In this document: piece after piece, positions 1 to 12,676 of the stretch
Numbering within the stretch: position 1 is the stretch's first letter
Layout: each line of letters starts with the position of its first letter
From: Aphidius gifuensis
Lineage: Eukaryota; Arthropoda; Insecta; Hymenoptera; Braconidae
Assembly (NCBI RefSeq): GCF_014905175.1
Contig: NC_057790.1
Location: forward strand, 20,672,469 to 20,736,468
Reading direction: 5' to 3'
DNA length: 64,000 nucleotides
Notes under the pieces: generated by a model
What the model was told of the DNA's origin: nothing
Databases searched by the model: none
Seen by the model: the letters and a program-made list of their open reading frames with translations, nothing else
Program-made: the position numbers and the translations under genes

Positions 1-309
1 GACTGATAATATTTTTGAATTATTATTTTTTTTCATTTTTAGTTTTAAAATGTAAATAACCTCGACATTTTCAGTATCTCTCGGTTTGTTTTTTTTTTTC
101 ATTTATTTTTATTTTTAATATCGTCAACAACACTTGAGTATTGTATTGTATTTTGTTGAAATGCATTATTATTTTTATTATTTTATTTAGCTCAGGGGCT
201 TGTTTATGATGGGTCAAACAATTTTGTCTTATCTCTTGCATAAAAATTTCCAACTTTATTTTGATTAATATTTGTTTTTAATTTTATTTACAGAATATAA
301 ATTTAAATA
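1..309 (+). other. exu upstream region and 5'UTR exon edge
   Basis: AT-rich DNA ending in a splice acceptor: a T-rich tract runs up to cag at 291-293. The last 16 bases before the exu start codon are therefore a 5'UTR exon tail, and the first exu exon and promoter lie upstream of, or inside, this stretch. A minus-strand 60-codon frame here is low-complexity and was not called. Confidence 0.5.
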
Positions 310-1766
310 ATGGTATCTTCAATTATCAATGATGATGTTGATGAAACAATCAACATAAATGCATCAAAAATGGAGAAACTTGCACCAGGTAATTATGAAA
401 TTGTTGCCTGGGACATGGACACAAGTGGTAAAAGATTGTATGATGAAATTTGTCATATTGCTGGATATACACCAAGTACAACATTTCAACAATACATTTT
501 GCCTTTTAATTATATGAATTATCCAGCTACCAAACGACACAATCTCAAAGTCATCACAAAAGGATATTATCGTATGTTAAAAAATGTAAAAACTCATCAG
601 GTAAAAACAACAAACAAACTAATCTATTATCTAAATAATATTTTACATATTTCAAGTCTTAAATAAATGTAAATATAATTATTCCAGATATTAAAAACAA
701 AGAGTACAATATTAGCATTAAAAGATTTCCTCACATGGTTGGTAAAAGTCAAGGGTGAATCAGATGGAATAATTCTTATTCATCATGAAGCAAGAAAAAT
801 TAATCCTGCAATTTTGATGAATACATTGACAAAATACAATCTTCTTGATGAATTTTGTCACATTGTCAAGGGTTTTGCTAATGGATTTGATATTACCAAA
901 GCTAAATGTGACAATACCATTCGTTATTATTCAGTTCGTATATTGTCACGTGTTCTTCTCAATGAGGTAAAAAAAAAAAAAATAATCAAAATAATGAAAT
1001 TTGTTTATTTGTTGTTAGTGTTTAATAATATTTATGTTATTAATTTTATTTTTGTATCAGAAAAAAGATACAAGCAGTGCTGATGTACGTGCAAGTATGT
1101 CGTATCGTATTCTTCATCATTTATCAAATGGAGAAGTAATTTGTCAATCAGAAATTATTGGTAATGATGTTGGTAAAACAAAAAAGAGAATATTTAAATT
1201 TATCAGTGAATTTATTCAACCAATTGATAATGAAAAAAATTCATTTGAAAGTCTCAAAGTAATTTTGGATCGTCAATTTAGTTTGAAGCCAATTTTCATC
1301 AATGAAAATACAACACGACGTGAACGTCGAAATATAACACCACTTCGTCGTTTACTTGCAGAGTCAAAAATTGATTATCAATTATTACAGGTAAAAAAAA
1401 ATTTATATATTTTAATAATTAAATATTTATCTAGTTATATTTGTTTTGTTGTTTTGGTATTTTTAGAAAGCATGGAATGACAATGGACAAGTAAAAGGAG
1501 TTCGAGAATTGATTGAAAAAAATTTACTTGGACATGATGAAGAAAAAATAAATAATATATCGAAAATTATTGAGATATATTTTACGAGTGAAAAATTAAA
1601 AGGTGCAATTGAGACATTAACAAGTGAGATTACAAAGAAAGATAAAAAAAATGATGAAGCATTGGAAAAAATACTTAAGAAAATGTCAGGTTTGGCAATT
1701 GTTGATTCGCCAAAAGAAAGTGGAAACAAGATGTCAATTGATACTGGTAAACAAGAAATTATTTAA
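310..1766 (+). CDS. exu: exuperantia (maternal mRNA localisation factor)
   Basis: Coding exons 310-600, 688-966, 1061-1390 and 1467-1766 join in frame to give 399 residues. The protein resembles insect Exuperantia. Its N-terminus has the 'WDMDTSGKRLYDEI..AGYTP' block of the DEDD-exonuclease-like fold (about residues 25-190). A SAM-like second half with a basic 'TRRERRNITPLRRLL' segment follows in exon 3. In flies Exu is an RNA-binding dimer that helps place bicoid mRNA in the oocyte, and its exonuclease-like domain is catalytically dead. Here the first acidic motif reads DMD rather than DxE, consistent with no nuclease activity. The protein is shorter than fly Exu (532 residues) because it lacks the long low-complexity C-terminal tail. 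All introns are short (76-94 bases) with GT-AG borders. The start is the first ATG after an acceptor at 293. Identification comes from recalled family sequence, not a search. Confidence 0.9.
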
Positions 1767-2515
1767 ATAAGAAAAAATTAATATTCATCATCAAGATGAC
1801 ATTTCTTTTTTTCAATTAAGTAATAATTCTTCTTCTTTAAAATTTGATCAGCTAACAGTGAAAAAAAATTTATTAATTCTATATTATTTTTCTAATTTAA
1901 AAAAATAGAAAATGTTTTTTGCCTTACGTTATTATTTTTGTTTGTTAAATTTATTTTGATTTATCCAAAATTAAAATCAGTTAGCTTGAGTGATAAATCA
2001 ATAAGTAAAAAAATAAATATGCTGGCATAAAAAATATTGTTGTTAAACTAAAAATTAAATAAAAATATCAGTTAAATTCTAATCAATTGATTTTATCACT
2101 ATCATTCTAAATAACCTTACGCTTTTTTGTTATCTCTCTATAAATAAAAAAAACATGGAATTGTTTTTTTTTTATTTATTTATAAACTTGTATTTTTGCA
2201 TATAGGTACAGTAATAATAAAAAATAAAACAAAAAAAAAAATGAACGTTATCAAACACAGCTCTAGGTGTACTCGACAATCAGAGACATTTATAAAAAAA
2301 ATTCATATTTTCAAGAGATAACTGGTTGTTGTCAATCATAAACGACGCTTTTAACAAAGAAAATCAAATTGATAACGTTTTTTTTATTTTTTTAGTTGTG
2401 AAAATATTTACAATCTGTGATAAAAAAATTTTAAAAAAAAAACTAATTTTATCATCTCCATGGAAAAAAAAAAAAAAAAAAATAGTTTTATCAGCGAGTG
2501 ATATAAACATTAAAT
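1767..2515 (+). other. exu 3' flank, no gene seen
   Basis: AT-rich 3' flank of exu. Candidate AATAAA polyadenylation signals occur within about 250-400 bases of the stop. A 63-codon frame at 2326-2517 is built from A and T runs, starts at a non-ATG codon and has no recognisable motif. Confidence 0.4.
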
Positions 2516-3079
2516 AAATAATTATTTATTTATCTAAATAAACAAGTACGTCATTCGATTGTTAAAATAAATCCAATTAAAAAAAAAAAATAAATAGAAT
2601 AAAAAAAAAAATTAGTTGGAGCAATAATCAATATGGCAGATGCTCAAAAAAAAAAAAAAAATTGGTAAATTTTTTTTTCTTAAATTATGATTAATTTATT
2701 AAATAATTATTTATATAAAAAACTACGCCATTTGATTGTTAAAATAATATATCCATTTGAGAAAAAAAAAAAAAAAATAGAATAAAAAAAAACCAAAAGT
2801 TGGAGTAATATAAAAAATAGCAAATGTTCAAAAAAATATTGGTAAATTTTTTTAGTCAATTTTTGTTTAAATTACATTTAATTTATTAAATAATTATTTA
2901 TAAAAAATAACTACGCCATTTGATTGTTAAAATAATATATCCAATTAACAGAAAAAAAAAAAAAAAAATAGAATAAAAAAACAAATTATAAATTGGAGCA
3001 ATAATCAAAATGGCAGATGTTAAAAAATTGGCAAATTTTTTTAGCCAATTTTTTGTTGCAAAATTATAATTAAATTATT
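2516..3079. repeat. tandem repeat, three copies of a ~187 bp unit
   Basis: Three head-to-tail copies start at about 2516, 2701 and 2888 (roughly 185, 187 and 192 bases). Each opens with aaataattatttat, then has 'acg(t/c)cattYgattgttaaaata', a poly-A block, 'atagaataaaaaa', 'ttggagYaata', a block like 'atggcagatg', and 'ttggYaaattttttt'. Copies 2 and 3 are closer to each other than to copy 1 in the 'ctacgccatttgattg' section. No reading frame is conserved across copies. Copy edges are approximate because of the A/T runs. Confidence 0.85.
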
Positions 3080-3915
3080 AAGTTATCAATTAAATTTTTA
3101 TTACCATTTAAGCGGGGACGTCTTCCTCTTCATTATCACATATAACAATCAATTACGTAATCAAAATAAACACACGATATTATTATTTTTAATTTTACTC
3201 GCGCCGCGCCGAACTTTTTCATACCGAGCGGATTAAGTGCAAAAAAACATGTGGCGCCTCACTTAATTTTGCGTTCACTTTGGTACAACACAATTGGCAA
3301 TTTTAAAATGGCGGAAATATTTAGCCAAGTTTTCATTGGGCTGAATAAAAAATTAAAACTTATAAAAATAATATCACCAATCATACAAATTATAATTATT
3401 AATTAATTCTAAATAATCATTATCATGATTTGGCATAAAAAACAATGTCTTTCCTAAATATGACATTAAAAAAGAAAATAAAAAAAATGTAAACAAATAA
3501 AAAAAGTTGATAAACCAGATACAAGTAAAAAAAAAAAAAAAAAAAAGTAAAAAAACGACAAGGCCGTGTGGAAGGGACTTGTTATTATTATGTCTTGAAC
3601 TTGTTTTGTGTCATTTTGTATCATGTCGACAGACTTAGTTACAGCACTTCTTTATTCAACTTCATACTTGTCTCATAACTATGTCATATAACTGTGTAAA
3701 TAAAATTCAATTTAATCTCTAAAAAAAAAAAAGTATCCTGCGTTTTTTTTTTGCTTGTTGGGTGTTTATTTTTTTGTGAATTTTAATAATACAACAAACT
3801 GTTTTATTTATTTGTTGAAGCTGTTTTTAAATTGCAAATAAATTATTTATAAATATTCTTAGTGCATATAAATTTACAGTTATTATTTATTTATTAATAA
3901 TTAATATTATTTCAG
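3080..3915 (+). promoter_or_regulatory. promoter-like region upstream of the aldehyde oxidase gene
   Basis: A GC-richer patch at 3110-3320 stands out in the AT-rich spacer. It contains CpG-rich 'gcgccgcgccg' (3201-3211) and a perfect 8-bp inverted repeat ATTAAGTG (3232-3239) / CACTTAAT (3260-3267) enclosing GGCGCC. The next gene begins with a 5'UTR exon after an acceptor at 3915, so its first exon should lie between here and about 3750. The 3560-3720 stretch could belong to that exon. No TATA/Inr pair is convincing. Confidence 0.35.
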
Positions 3916-3924
3916 AAATTAAAA

Positions 3925-6900
3925 ATGGATCATCATAGAAATCAAGATTCTCAGTGAGTAAACAATTTCATTTACAGTTAATACCAATTCGTATACATTA
4001 ATATCTCTCATATTTCTAACAATTCATAGTTCAACTAAAATACCAGTATAATTTGCTTGATTTATCAACATTAAACCACCAAAATATAACAAACATTTGA
4101 ACCACTAACTAACACATATCAAAACATAAAAAAAATATTATAAAACTCAATAAAACATGTTTTACTTTTGTTTATTTCATTTAAAAAATTTTTTAATCAA
4201 CAATAAAATAAAAATGATACATTTAAGATAAAAAAACAAAGTATAAACTTTTAAAATGTTCATTAATTTTTAATAATTATTATTTTTTACAGTGATCCAA
4301 GTAAAAATACAATTGAATTTACTATCAACGATGTGGTTTATAAAGGTGAGTTATTAAAAATATTTAACAAAAAAAAAAAGCTAATAATTGAATTAAAAAA
4401 AATACAAGATAATATTAAAGCATAAAAATGATATTGCATTTTTGATGCACGTAATAAATGTTCATGTAGTTATTACTCTGTGTGAAATTCATGAGATAAC
4501 GAGTTACGTGAGTAAAGACTACATTGGCAAAGAAAAAAAAAAATGTAGTATTAAATTACTCATCAATTTGTTGTTGAATTTTTATTTTTTGATTCATTAG
4601 TACAATATATCTTATTACAACAAATAAAATACATTACGAGGATCATTTATATCTATTTATCGATAAGATAATAGTTGAAAAAAAATATAATTACATTTTT
4701 TTTATTTTTATTTGATGATGTACTAATTGAATTATCTAACTTTAAATTGAATTTATTTCTATTATTATAATTAAAATAAATTATTTAATTAAAAAAAATT
4801 ACTTGACAATAAATTAACATGTAGAATTTAAAAAATTATATTTAAATCAACAAAACAAATTAATTTATTTTGTTTTTTTTTAAATTTCAGTTGACGATAA
4901 TTTAACACCACAAACATCACTCAATGTATTCATACGTGATCACGCGAATTTACGTGGTACAAAAGCAATGTGCCATGAGGGTGGATGTGGTGCATGTATT
5001 ATTACAGCAAATATTAACGATGAAATTTTGGCGGTTAACTCATGTCTTGTACCTGTTATTATTTGCAATGGGTAAAGATCTTGTCACTAAAATGACAATA
5101 CAATTTTCCTTAATACATTTTAAAATAATTTTCCTTACCGAAATTTACTCAAGGAAATAATTGACCAAAACTTTGGCAAGTTAATTGAGTACTGAACATT
5201 TACGATCAATTAAATTTACACTTTTAATTTGCCAACTTTAATTTTCAATTTTATTTAATTCTTTGATTCATTATAATTTTTCTCACGTTGTATTTTATTA
5301 TTTTTTTTTTTATCTTTGCTTTATTTTCTTTCATTTATTTTTTAATTTAAAAAAAAAAAAAAAACAGATGGAAAATCACAACGATTGAAGGCTTGGGAAA
5401 TAAAAAAAAAGGTTACCACAAAATTCAAGCTGTACTTGCTGAAATGAATGGATCACAGTGTGGATTTTGTTCACCTGGTATGGTTATGAATATGTACAGG
5501 TTTGTTAAACTTTAAAATTATTATTAATTATTGAAAAAAAGAAATAAAAAATTAAATTTAATAAATAGTCTGTTCCAGAAAAACAATTTAACAATGAAAG
5601 AAGTAGAAAATTCATTTGGTGGTAATATATGTCGTTGTACTGGTTATCGTTCAATATTGGATGGATTTAAAGGTCTTGCAATTGATGCTGAGCCTGATCT
5701 TGCTAAAAAAATTCAAGATATTGAGGTAATTTTCTTCATCATATTATTTACTTGATGTCAGAGTAAATTTTATATATATCTATAAAATATTATTAAAGTG
5801 GATTAAAATATTCACTGCATTGGTAATGAAAGAAAATATAAATCCGATTAAATTTACCAAAGAAAAAGGTAAAATTTTCTACATTGAAATAGATTATTTT
5901 ATTAATTACTCTTATTTCAAGATGATAAATATATATAAAATGATTTTAAAAAAATTTTAATCCTATCGAAATATTAATTATTTATCATGTTGTCATCGAT
6001 TGCATTTTCAAAGTTTATTTCAACAGGAACTGTACGAGCTTAAAAAATGTCCAAAGACTGACAAAGCTTGTAATAATAAATGCAAAAAGCTTAAATCACA
6101 TAAAAAAAGTATTAACATGAAGTTTGGTAATACTAAATTCTACAAAACAACGAGTATTAATGAATTATTTTCAATTTTTAATGAAAATAAAAACTTGAGT
6201 TATATTTTAAATGGAGGAAATACTGCACATGGTATATAAACACAAATATTATTTAAATAATGAAAATCTTTTCTTTTATCTATCAAAAAATATAGTAACA
6301 ATGTCTTGATATATTTACAGGTGTTTATCGAATAGAAAAACCAAATATGTATATTGACATCAATGACATAAATGATTTACATAATATTAAAAAAACCAAT
6401 TCAAGTTTGACTCTTGGTGGTAATGTCACACTGACAATTGCCAAAAAGACTTTTATAAAATTTTCAAAGGATCAAGGCTTTCAACATCTTCAACATATGG
6501 CCAATCATGTTGACCTCATTGCAAGTGTACCTGTTCGTAATGTGAGTACATTTAAAATGTTTATATCATTTATTATTTAATATTTTTTAATTCAACCATT
6601 TTGCAAGCTCAAAAATAAATCATAAAAATTAATTAAAACTTTTTTTGTTTAACTTTAGTAAAATTATTATTGAATTTTTTTAGCTTGTTTTTATATTAAT
6701 ATTTTTATTAAATATGTTTTTTACATTTTAAAAATTAATTTTCATATTTTAATACATGAATAAATACTTATTTTCATAAAAATTCAATTATAAAAAAATT
6801 GTTTGTTAACAGAAGGAAAAACTATTTATATATATTCTTTGATATTCATTTTGTTGAAATAAAATTTATGAAAAATATTATTAAATACACAATATCGTGT

Positions 6901-9900
6901 TACACATTTGTTTGACATATATAAAATAATGGTAAAGTTGTTAACGAAATAAATGTAAACTAGCTCACATTGTGGTTGGTCAATTTTAGATTGGGACTTT
7001 GGCTGGAAATCTGATGATAAAGCACAAACACCACGAGTTCCCGTCGGATCTGTTTCTGATGCTAGAAACCGCTGGGGCAGAGCTACATATCCGTAAAATT
7101 TTTTATTTTTTTTCTACTCTTATTATCCTCTATTTTTTTTTTTTTTTCTTTTATTCTTTGATTATTCTAAAATATAATTATACTTTATTTTATTTTTTTT
7201 TTATTATTATTTTTAATTAAAACAGTAAATTCACCGTTGGAAAAAAATACTTTTAATTTAATTGATTTTTTAAAAATTAATATGAAACATAAAATAATAT
7301 ACAGCATTGTCATACCGGCATTAAAATCTGAGCATGAATATAGATCTTACAAGGTAAGTTATAGGATAGACAAGATTAATGTAATTATAGCTATGCGTAT
7401 ATGGTAAATGCAAAGCTTGGTATAACAGATGACCACAAATCAGTGTCTATATGGCGACAGTAATTACCTCTATTAACGATTTAATTTTTATTGCTAAATC
7501 CACAATATCTCAAAACAATAAATTAATTTCCATCAACATATATAATTAATATTCACAATAATAATTAATTTTAATATAATATTTTTTTAATAAACAAGCT
7601 AATGCTATTGTTTAAAAATTTATGGTAATTATTTATTGATTTTTTTTAAAGTAAAGTATTTAAAACCCTATTGCTTTTTACATACTGCCTCTTGCTATTT
7701 ATTTATTTTAATAATTTTATTTAGCTTTTTTTGCATTTAAGAAGGAAATTCACACAATCTTTAAACTATAATTTTAAAAATAAAAAATTATAATTTATTT
7801 AAAATATATTTAGATAATGCCAAGATCACAAAATGCTCATGCCCATGTAAATGCTGGATTTCTTGTTAAATTAAATAACGAAGGTGTACTACTGGAGCGA
7901 CCAAATTTAATATTCGGCGGTATTAAACATGACTTCGTAAGTATATACACACGATGAGTAGCAAAATTTCAATTGAATATAATTTTTAATTTAAATTTAA
8001 ACGTATTTTTTTTTTTTGACCTCTCGTTTTTTGCTGTATTTTAATATCATATCTGTTTGTTGTGTACATTTGAAAAATATTAATAAAATACAGAGTGAAA
8101 TACAAACGTATATATGTTTAAATTTATATTGCTAAAATAAAAAAAAATAGTGAATTTTATCGTTTGAAGATAAAACCTCGGTACACCTGGTCCACTATGA
8201 GCGAAACAATAAAATTGCTTAAAAGCATTAGTAATTTTATTTTTATTGTTTTTTAACTTTTTTCAGCAACATGCATTGGCAACTGAAATTTTTTTAACTG
8301 GCAAATGTATATTTGATGAAAATGTATTTAAAGAAGCAATAAAAGTGCTTGATTCTGAATTGAAACCTGATCATATTTTACCAGATTATTCACCCAAATT
8401 CAGAATGACTCTAGCAGAAGGATTATTTTACAAGGTAAACCAAACTACCCACAAAATAAAATCAATAAATTAAATAATAATAATAATGATTTATTTTAAA
8501 TTAAAGTTTGTTCTCAGTTTAAAACCAAATTTATTTGATGAAAAATATCGTAGTGGTGGTTATTTATTGGAACGTGATATATCATCTGGAAAACATGATT
8601 ATGATACAGATAAAAATATTTGGCCAGTTAACAAACCTCTTCCAAAAATTGAATCAATTTATCAAACATCAGGTGAAGCACAATATGTCAATGATTTACC
8701 ATCACAACCAAATGAAGTTTTTTGTGCTTTTGTATATACTGAATATGCAAATGGTAAAATTGATAATATTGATGCAAAAAATGCACTGGTTCGTATAAAC
8801 AATATTTAATTTAATTGAATTTTATATATATTATTTATGATGAATAAATAAATTTATTGTATCAACAGGAAATGAAAGGAGTCATTGCTTTTTTAACTGC
8901 AAAAGATGTACCGGGTAAAAATCTTGCAATTGATTCAAAAAATAAAGAAATGTTGATGAACTATGATGAAAAGGTAAGGAAATTTAAAAACTTTTTTTTA
9001 CATTAAATAAATGTACTTTTACTTATTTATTTTTATGTTTCTTTGTTTTTTTTTTTTTAAGCTATTTGCTGAAAAAGATATTGAATATGCTGGCCAACCA
9101 ATTGGAATTATTGTAGCAGAAACACATGAACTTGCAAATGAAGCTGTTAAAAAAGTAATTGTAAAATATTCAGATGTACTAAAAAAAAAACCAATAATAA
9201 GCATAAAAGATGTCATTGAATCGGGTGATAAAAGTAGAATAATAGAAGCAGCAAATTTTCCATCAAAAAAACAAGGTAAATATGATAAATGTAATCGAAA
9301 AAAAAGGAAAAAAAAATTAAATTTCATTGATTTTCAATAATTAATTATAAAATTAAATCAGGTAATAATGTACAACAAGTTATCAAGGGTGAATTTGAAT
9401 GTGGCAGCCAGTATCATTATACAATGGAAACACAGTGTTGTGTTTGCATTCCAACAGAGGATGGAATGGACGTATATCCGGCGTCTCAGTGGGTAGACCT
9501 CACGCAAGTTTCGATAGCAAGCTGTCTTGGAATTCTAAACAACAGGTATATATTACATTGTTTTCAACAAACAATAAACATAAATATAGCCAAAAGCAAC
9601 ATTAACCATACAGCAAACTATATTTAACATACATATTAATAACCACAATATTAATCACTCATTTGCATGAAATTTGAAACTTGACCATGTACATTTTATA
9701 ATAAAATTTTGATATTACAGCTAATAATAATAATAACAATTTAAAGTTCAATTGTTATTTAATTTATTTGATATTTATTATAAAATCTTTAATTACTATT
9801 TTGATTTTATACAAGAAATATTAATGAGATAAAAATTTACGAATAAATATACATATTGGCAAAATTTAGTTGATAATTTTCCATGTCATTTTGTACCATC

Positions 9901-12676
9901 TGGTGTGTATTACAAGTACAACGACAACTATTACCAAAATACTCTTAACAAGCAATTATTATCAATCAATATATTGATTTTATTTCATCATTACAGAATC
10001 AACATTTATGTACGAAGATTAGGGGGAGGATATGGAGCAAAGATTACACGTAATATTCATATTTCTACAGCATGTGCACTTGCTTGTTATATATTAAATC
10101 GACCAACACGTTTTATTATGTCGATAGAGAGTAATATGATGTGTATAGGAAAAAGATTTTCTGCAAAACAAGAATATAATGTTGGAGTTGATTCAAATGG
10201 TATAATACAATATTTAAATGCTAAAAATTGGCATAATGGTGGTGCAACATGGAATGATGGTGTTTCTGATGGTACAATTATGCATTATTATTCATGTTAC
10301 AATAATGATACATGGAATTGTATTGGTTATCAAACGAAAACTGATATTCCACCAAACACATTTGCTCGTGCACCAGGTAAATTATTATTGTTAAATAATA
10401 TTTTATTTTTTACTATAATAAAAAATAAATTTATACGTGAAACTTTGTAGGTTCAACTGAGGGTATCGCTATGATTGAAAATATAATGGATCATATATCG
10501 CGTATTGTTAAAATTGATCCAGTTGAAGTACGTCTCAACAACATGAATTCAATAGACAAAGAAGCACTAAGTACGATGATAGCAGATCTAAAAGTATCAT
10601 CAAACTATGAAACTCGTCTACATGATATTAAACTTTTCAACAATGTAAGATAAAACAATGTGCTTGTTGTTGTTTTTTTGTTTTGATATAATGTTTGATA
10701 GCTTCAAATTTTATATTGATTTATGAACGTAATAAAAAAATAAAATTTTTCAGAATAATAGATGGAAAAAACGTGGTATTTCATTGATACCAATGAAGTA
10801 TCCACTTGGACTTTGGGGACAATTTAATGCTTTTGTCTCAATATATGCACGTGATGGTACTGTTTCAATTACACATGGAGGAATCGAATGTGGTCAAGGT
10901 ATACATACCAAGGTATATAAAATAATAACAATTTATAATATAAAATTTTATGATTACTTTGATATTATAATTTTTAAAAAATATTACAGGTTGCTCAGGT
11001 TGCAGCATATACACTTGGTATTGATCTTGACATGGTCAATGTCAAGCCAACAAATAATATGACATCTCCAAATAATTCTGTTACTGGTGGATCAATCACT
11101 TCAGAATCATCTTGCCATGTAATTTTTTTTATTATTCAATTAATTAATTATTTTTAATAGCTTAATTGGCAAGTATTAAATTTATCTATTTATATTTTTA
11201 TTTTTACATAAGGCAACAATGATTGCATGTAAAGAAATACTATCAAGATTAACACCAATTAGAGAAAAATTAAATAATCCAACGTGGAAAGAATTAATAT
11301 TTGCAGCTTATGAAGAAAATATTGATTTATCAGCAAAATGCATGTATGTAATTTTTATTGATAGATAGATACTTTTAACTAAGTTGTTTCATTCGATAAT
11401 TAACATTTGAATATTCACAGGTTGCCCAATGATCCACATAAAGGCTATCCAATTTATGGTGCAACTGTAACCGAAGTTGAATTGGACATATTGACAGGCC
11501 AACACTTGATTAGACGAGTTGATTTATTAGAGGACACTGGAACAAGTTTAAATCCGGATATTGACCTTGGCCAAGTTGAGGGAGCTTTTTGTATGGTAAT
11601 AATAAAAATAATATAAATAAAAAAATTATTAGTTATTAAAATCAATAATATACAAATATTGTTTAATTAATTTTTTTTTTTTTTTTTACTATTTTATTTT
11701 ACAATTAATTATGAATTATTGCAAAATCAATAATACATATGAAAAAAAATAAAGCTTATTATTTTTCTTTTATAATAATAATGATAATAACAATGGAAAT
11801 TTATTTATTAATTTATTATTATTCTCTTATTTTTCTTTTTATTAAAAGCTGTATTTTTTTATATTTATTTCAGGGTATTGGATATTGGACTTCGGAAGAT
11901 ATTATTTATGATCCAAAAACTGGTCTTTTAACAAACAATCGTACTTGGGTTTGTATATTTTGTTTATAAATAATAACATAAGGATTTTATATTTATTATG
12001 CTTGCCTTTTATATAAGCTTTTTTGAAAAAAAAACTAATAACTCGAAAAAGCATATTCTAATTATTTAAAAGAATATTTTAAAAATAATAAAAAACTTTT
12101 TTTTATATACAAAAAAATAGAATGTATATAATATCTAAAAGTTTTTATATATTTTTATGACATAATGATAATGAAAGATTAAATAAAAAATATATATGTA
12201 TTTTACATTGTTGGTTTTCAGAATTATAAACCACCTGGGGCAAAAGATATTCCCGTCGATTTTCGTGTATCATTTCGTCGTAATGCACCAAACCCTTTGG
12301 GTGTACTTCGTTCAAAAGGTAATAAATTAATTAGTGTAAAAAAATATATAGTTATAATAAAGTTTGTAATAAATTTGAAAAATAATTTTTGCCAGCAACT
12401 GGCGAACCACCACTCTGCATGAGCTACAGTGTTGTCTTGGCAATTCGACATGCACTAGATTCAGCTCGTGATGATGCTGAAAATACCGACTCTTGGTATA
12501 ACTTGGGTAGGTTACTTTATATCCAAATAAATCAATCAATTTATAAATTACAAATTTTTTTGAATGCATTTACTTATCCATTATTTTATTGCATTGCAGA
12601 TGGTCCAGTAACAACCGAAAAAATTCTATTATCAAGTCTCACAACAAAGGACAATATGATATTAAAAAAAATATAA
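3925..12676 (+). CDS. AOX: aldehyde oxidase-like molybdo-flavoenzyme
   Basis: Twenty-five coding exons join in frame to 1270 residues: 3925-3953, 4293-4345, 4891-5071, 5368-5499, 5569-5725, 6027-6231, 6321-6541, 6990-7092, 7226-7353, 7814-7936, 8267-8434, 8507-8788, 8869-8973, 9062-9275, 9362-9545, 9997-10376, 10451-10644, 10754-10912, 10990-11118, 11213-11343, 11421-11595, 11874-11948, 12222-12318, 12396-12506, 12600-12676. N-terminal 2Fe-2S ferredoxin domain: Cys55, 60, 63 and 79. Second 2Fe-2S domain: Cys119, 122, 153 and 155 ('CGFC', 'ICRCTGY'). FAD domain about 190-440 ('LNGGNTAHG', 'RSYKIMPRAQNAHA'). Molybdopterin domain from about 550: 'GEAQYVNDLP', 'GGGYGAK', 'GGIECGQGIHTK', and catalytic-type Glu1212 in 'GEPP'. 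'RRLGGGYGAK' and 'ARAPGSTEGIAMIEN' are closer to insect aldehyde oxidases than to xanthine dehydrogenase, which has FGGK/FRGFG there. Family reaction: hydroxylation of aldehydes or N-heterocycles with O2 as acceptor, in the cytosol. The exon 12 donor (after 8788, gttcgt) is weak. Complete and apparently intact; substrate unknown. Confidence 0.92.

Noticed and set aside
9019..9327. 102-codon minus-strand frame
   Set aside because: Lies antisense to aldehyde oxidase exon 14; the plus strand has the conserved protein.
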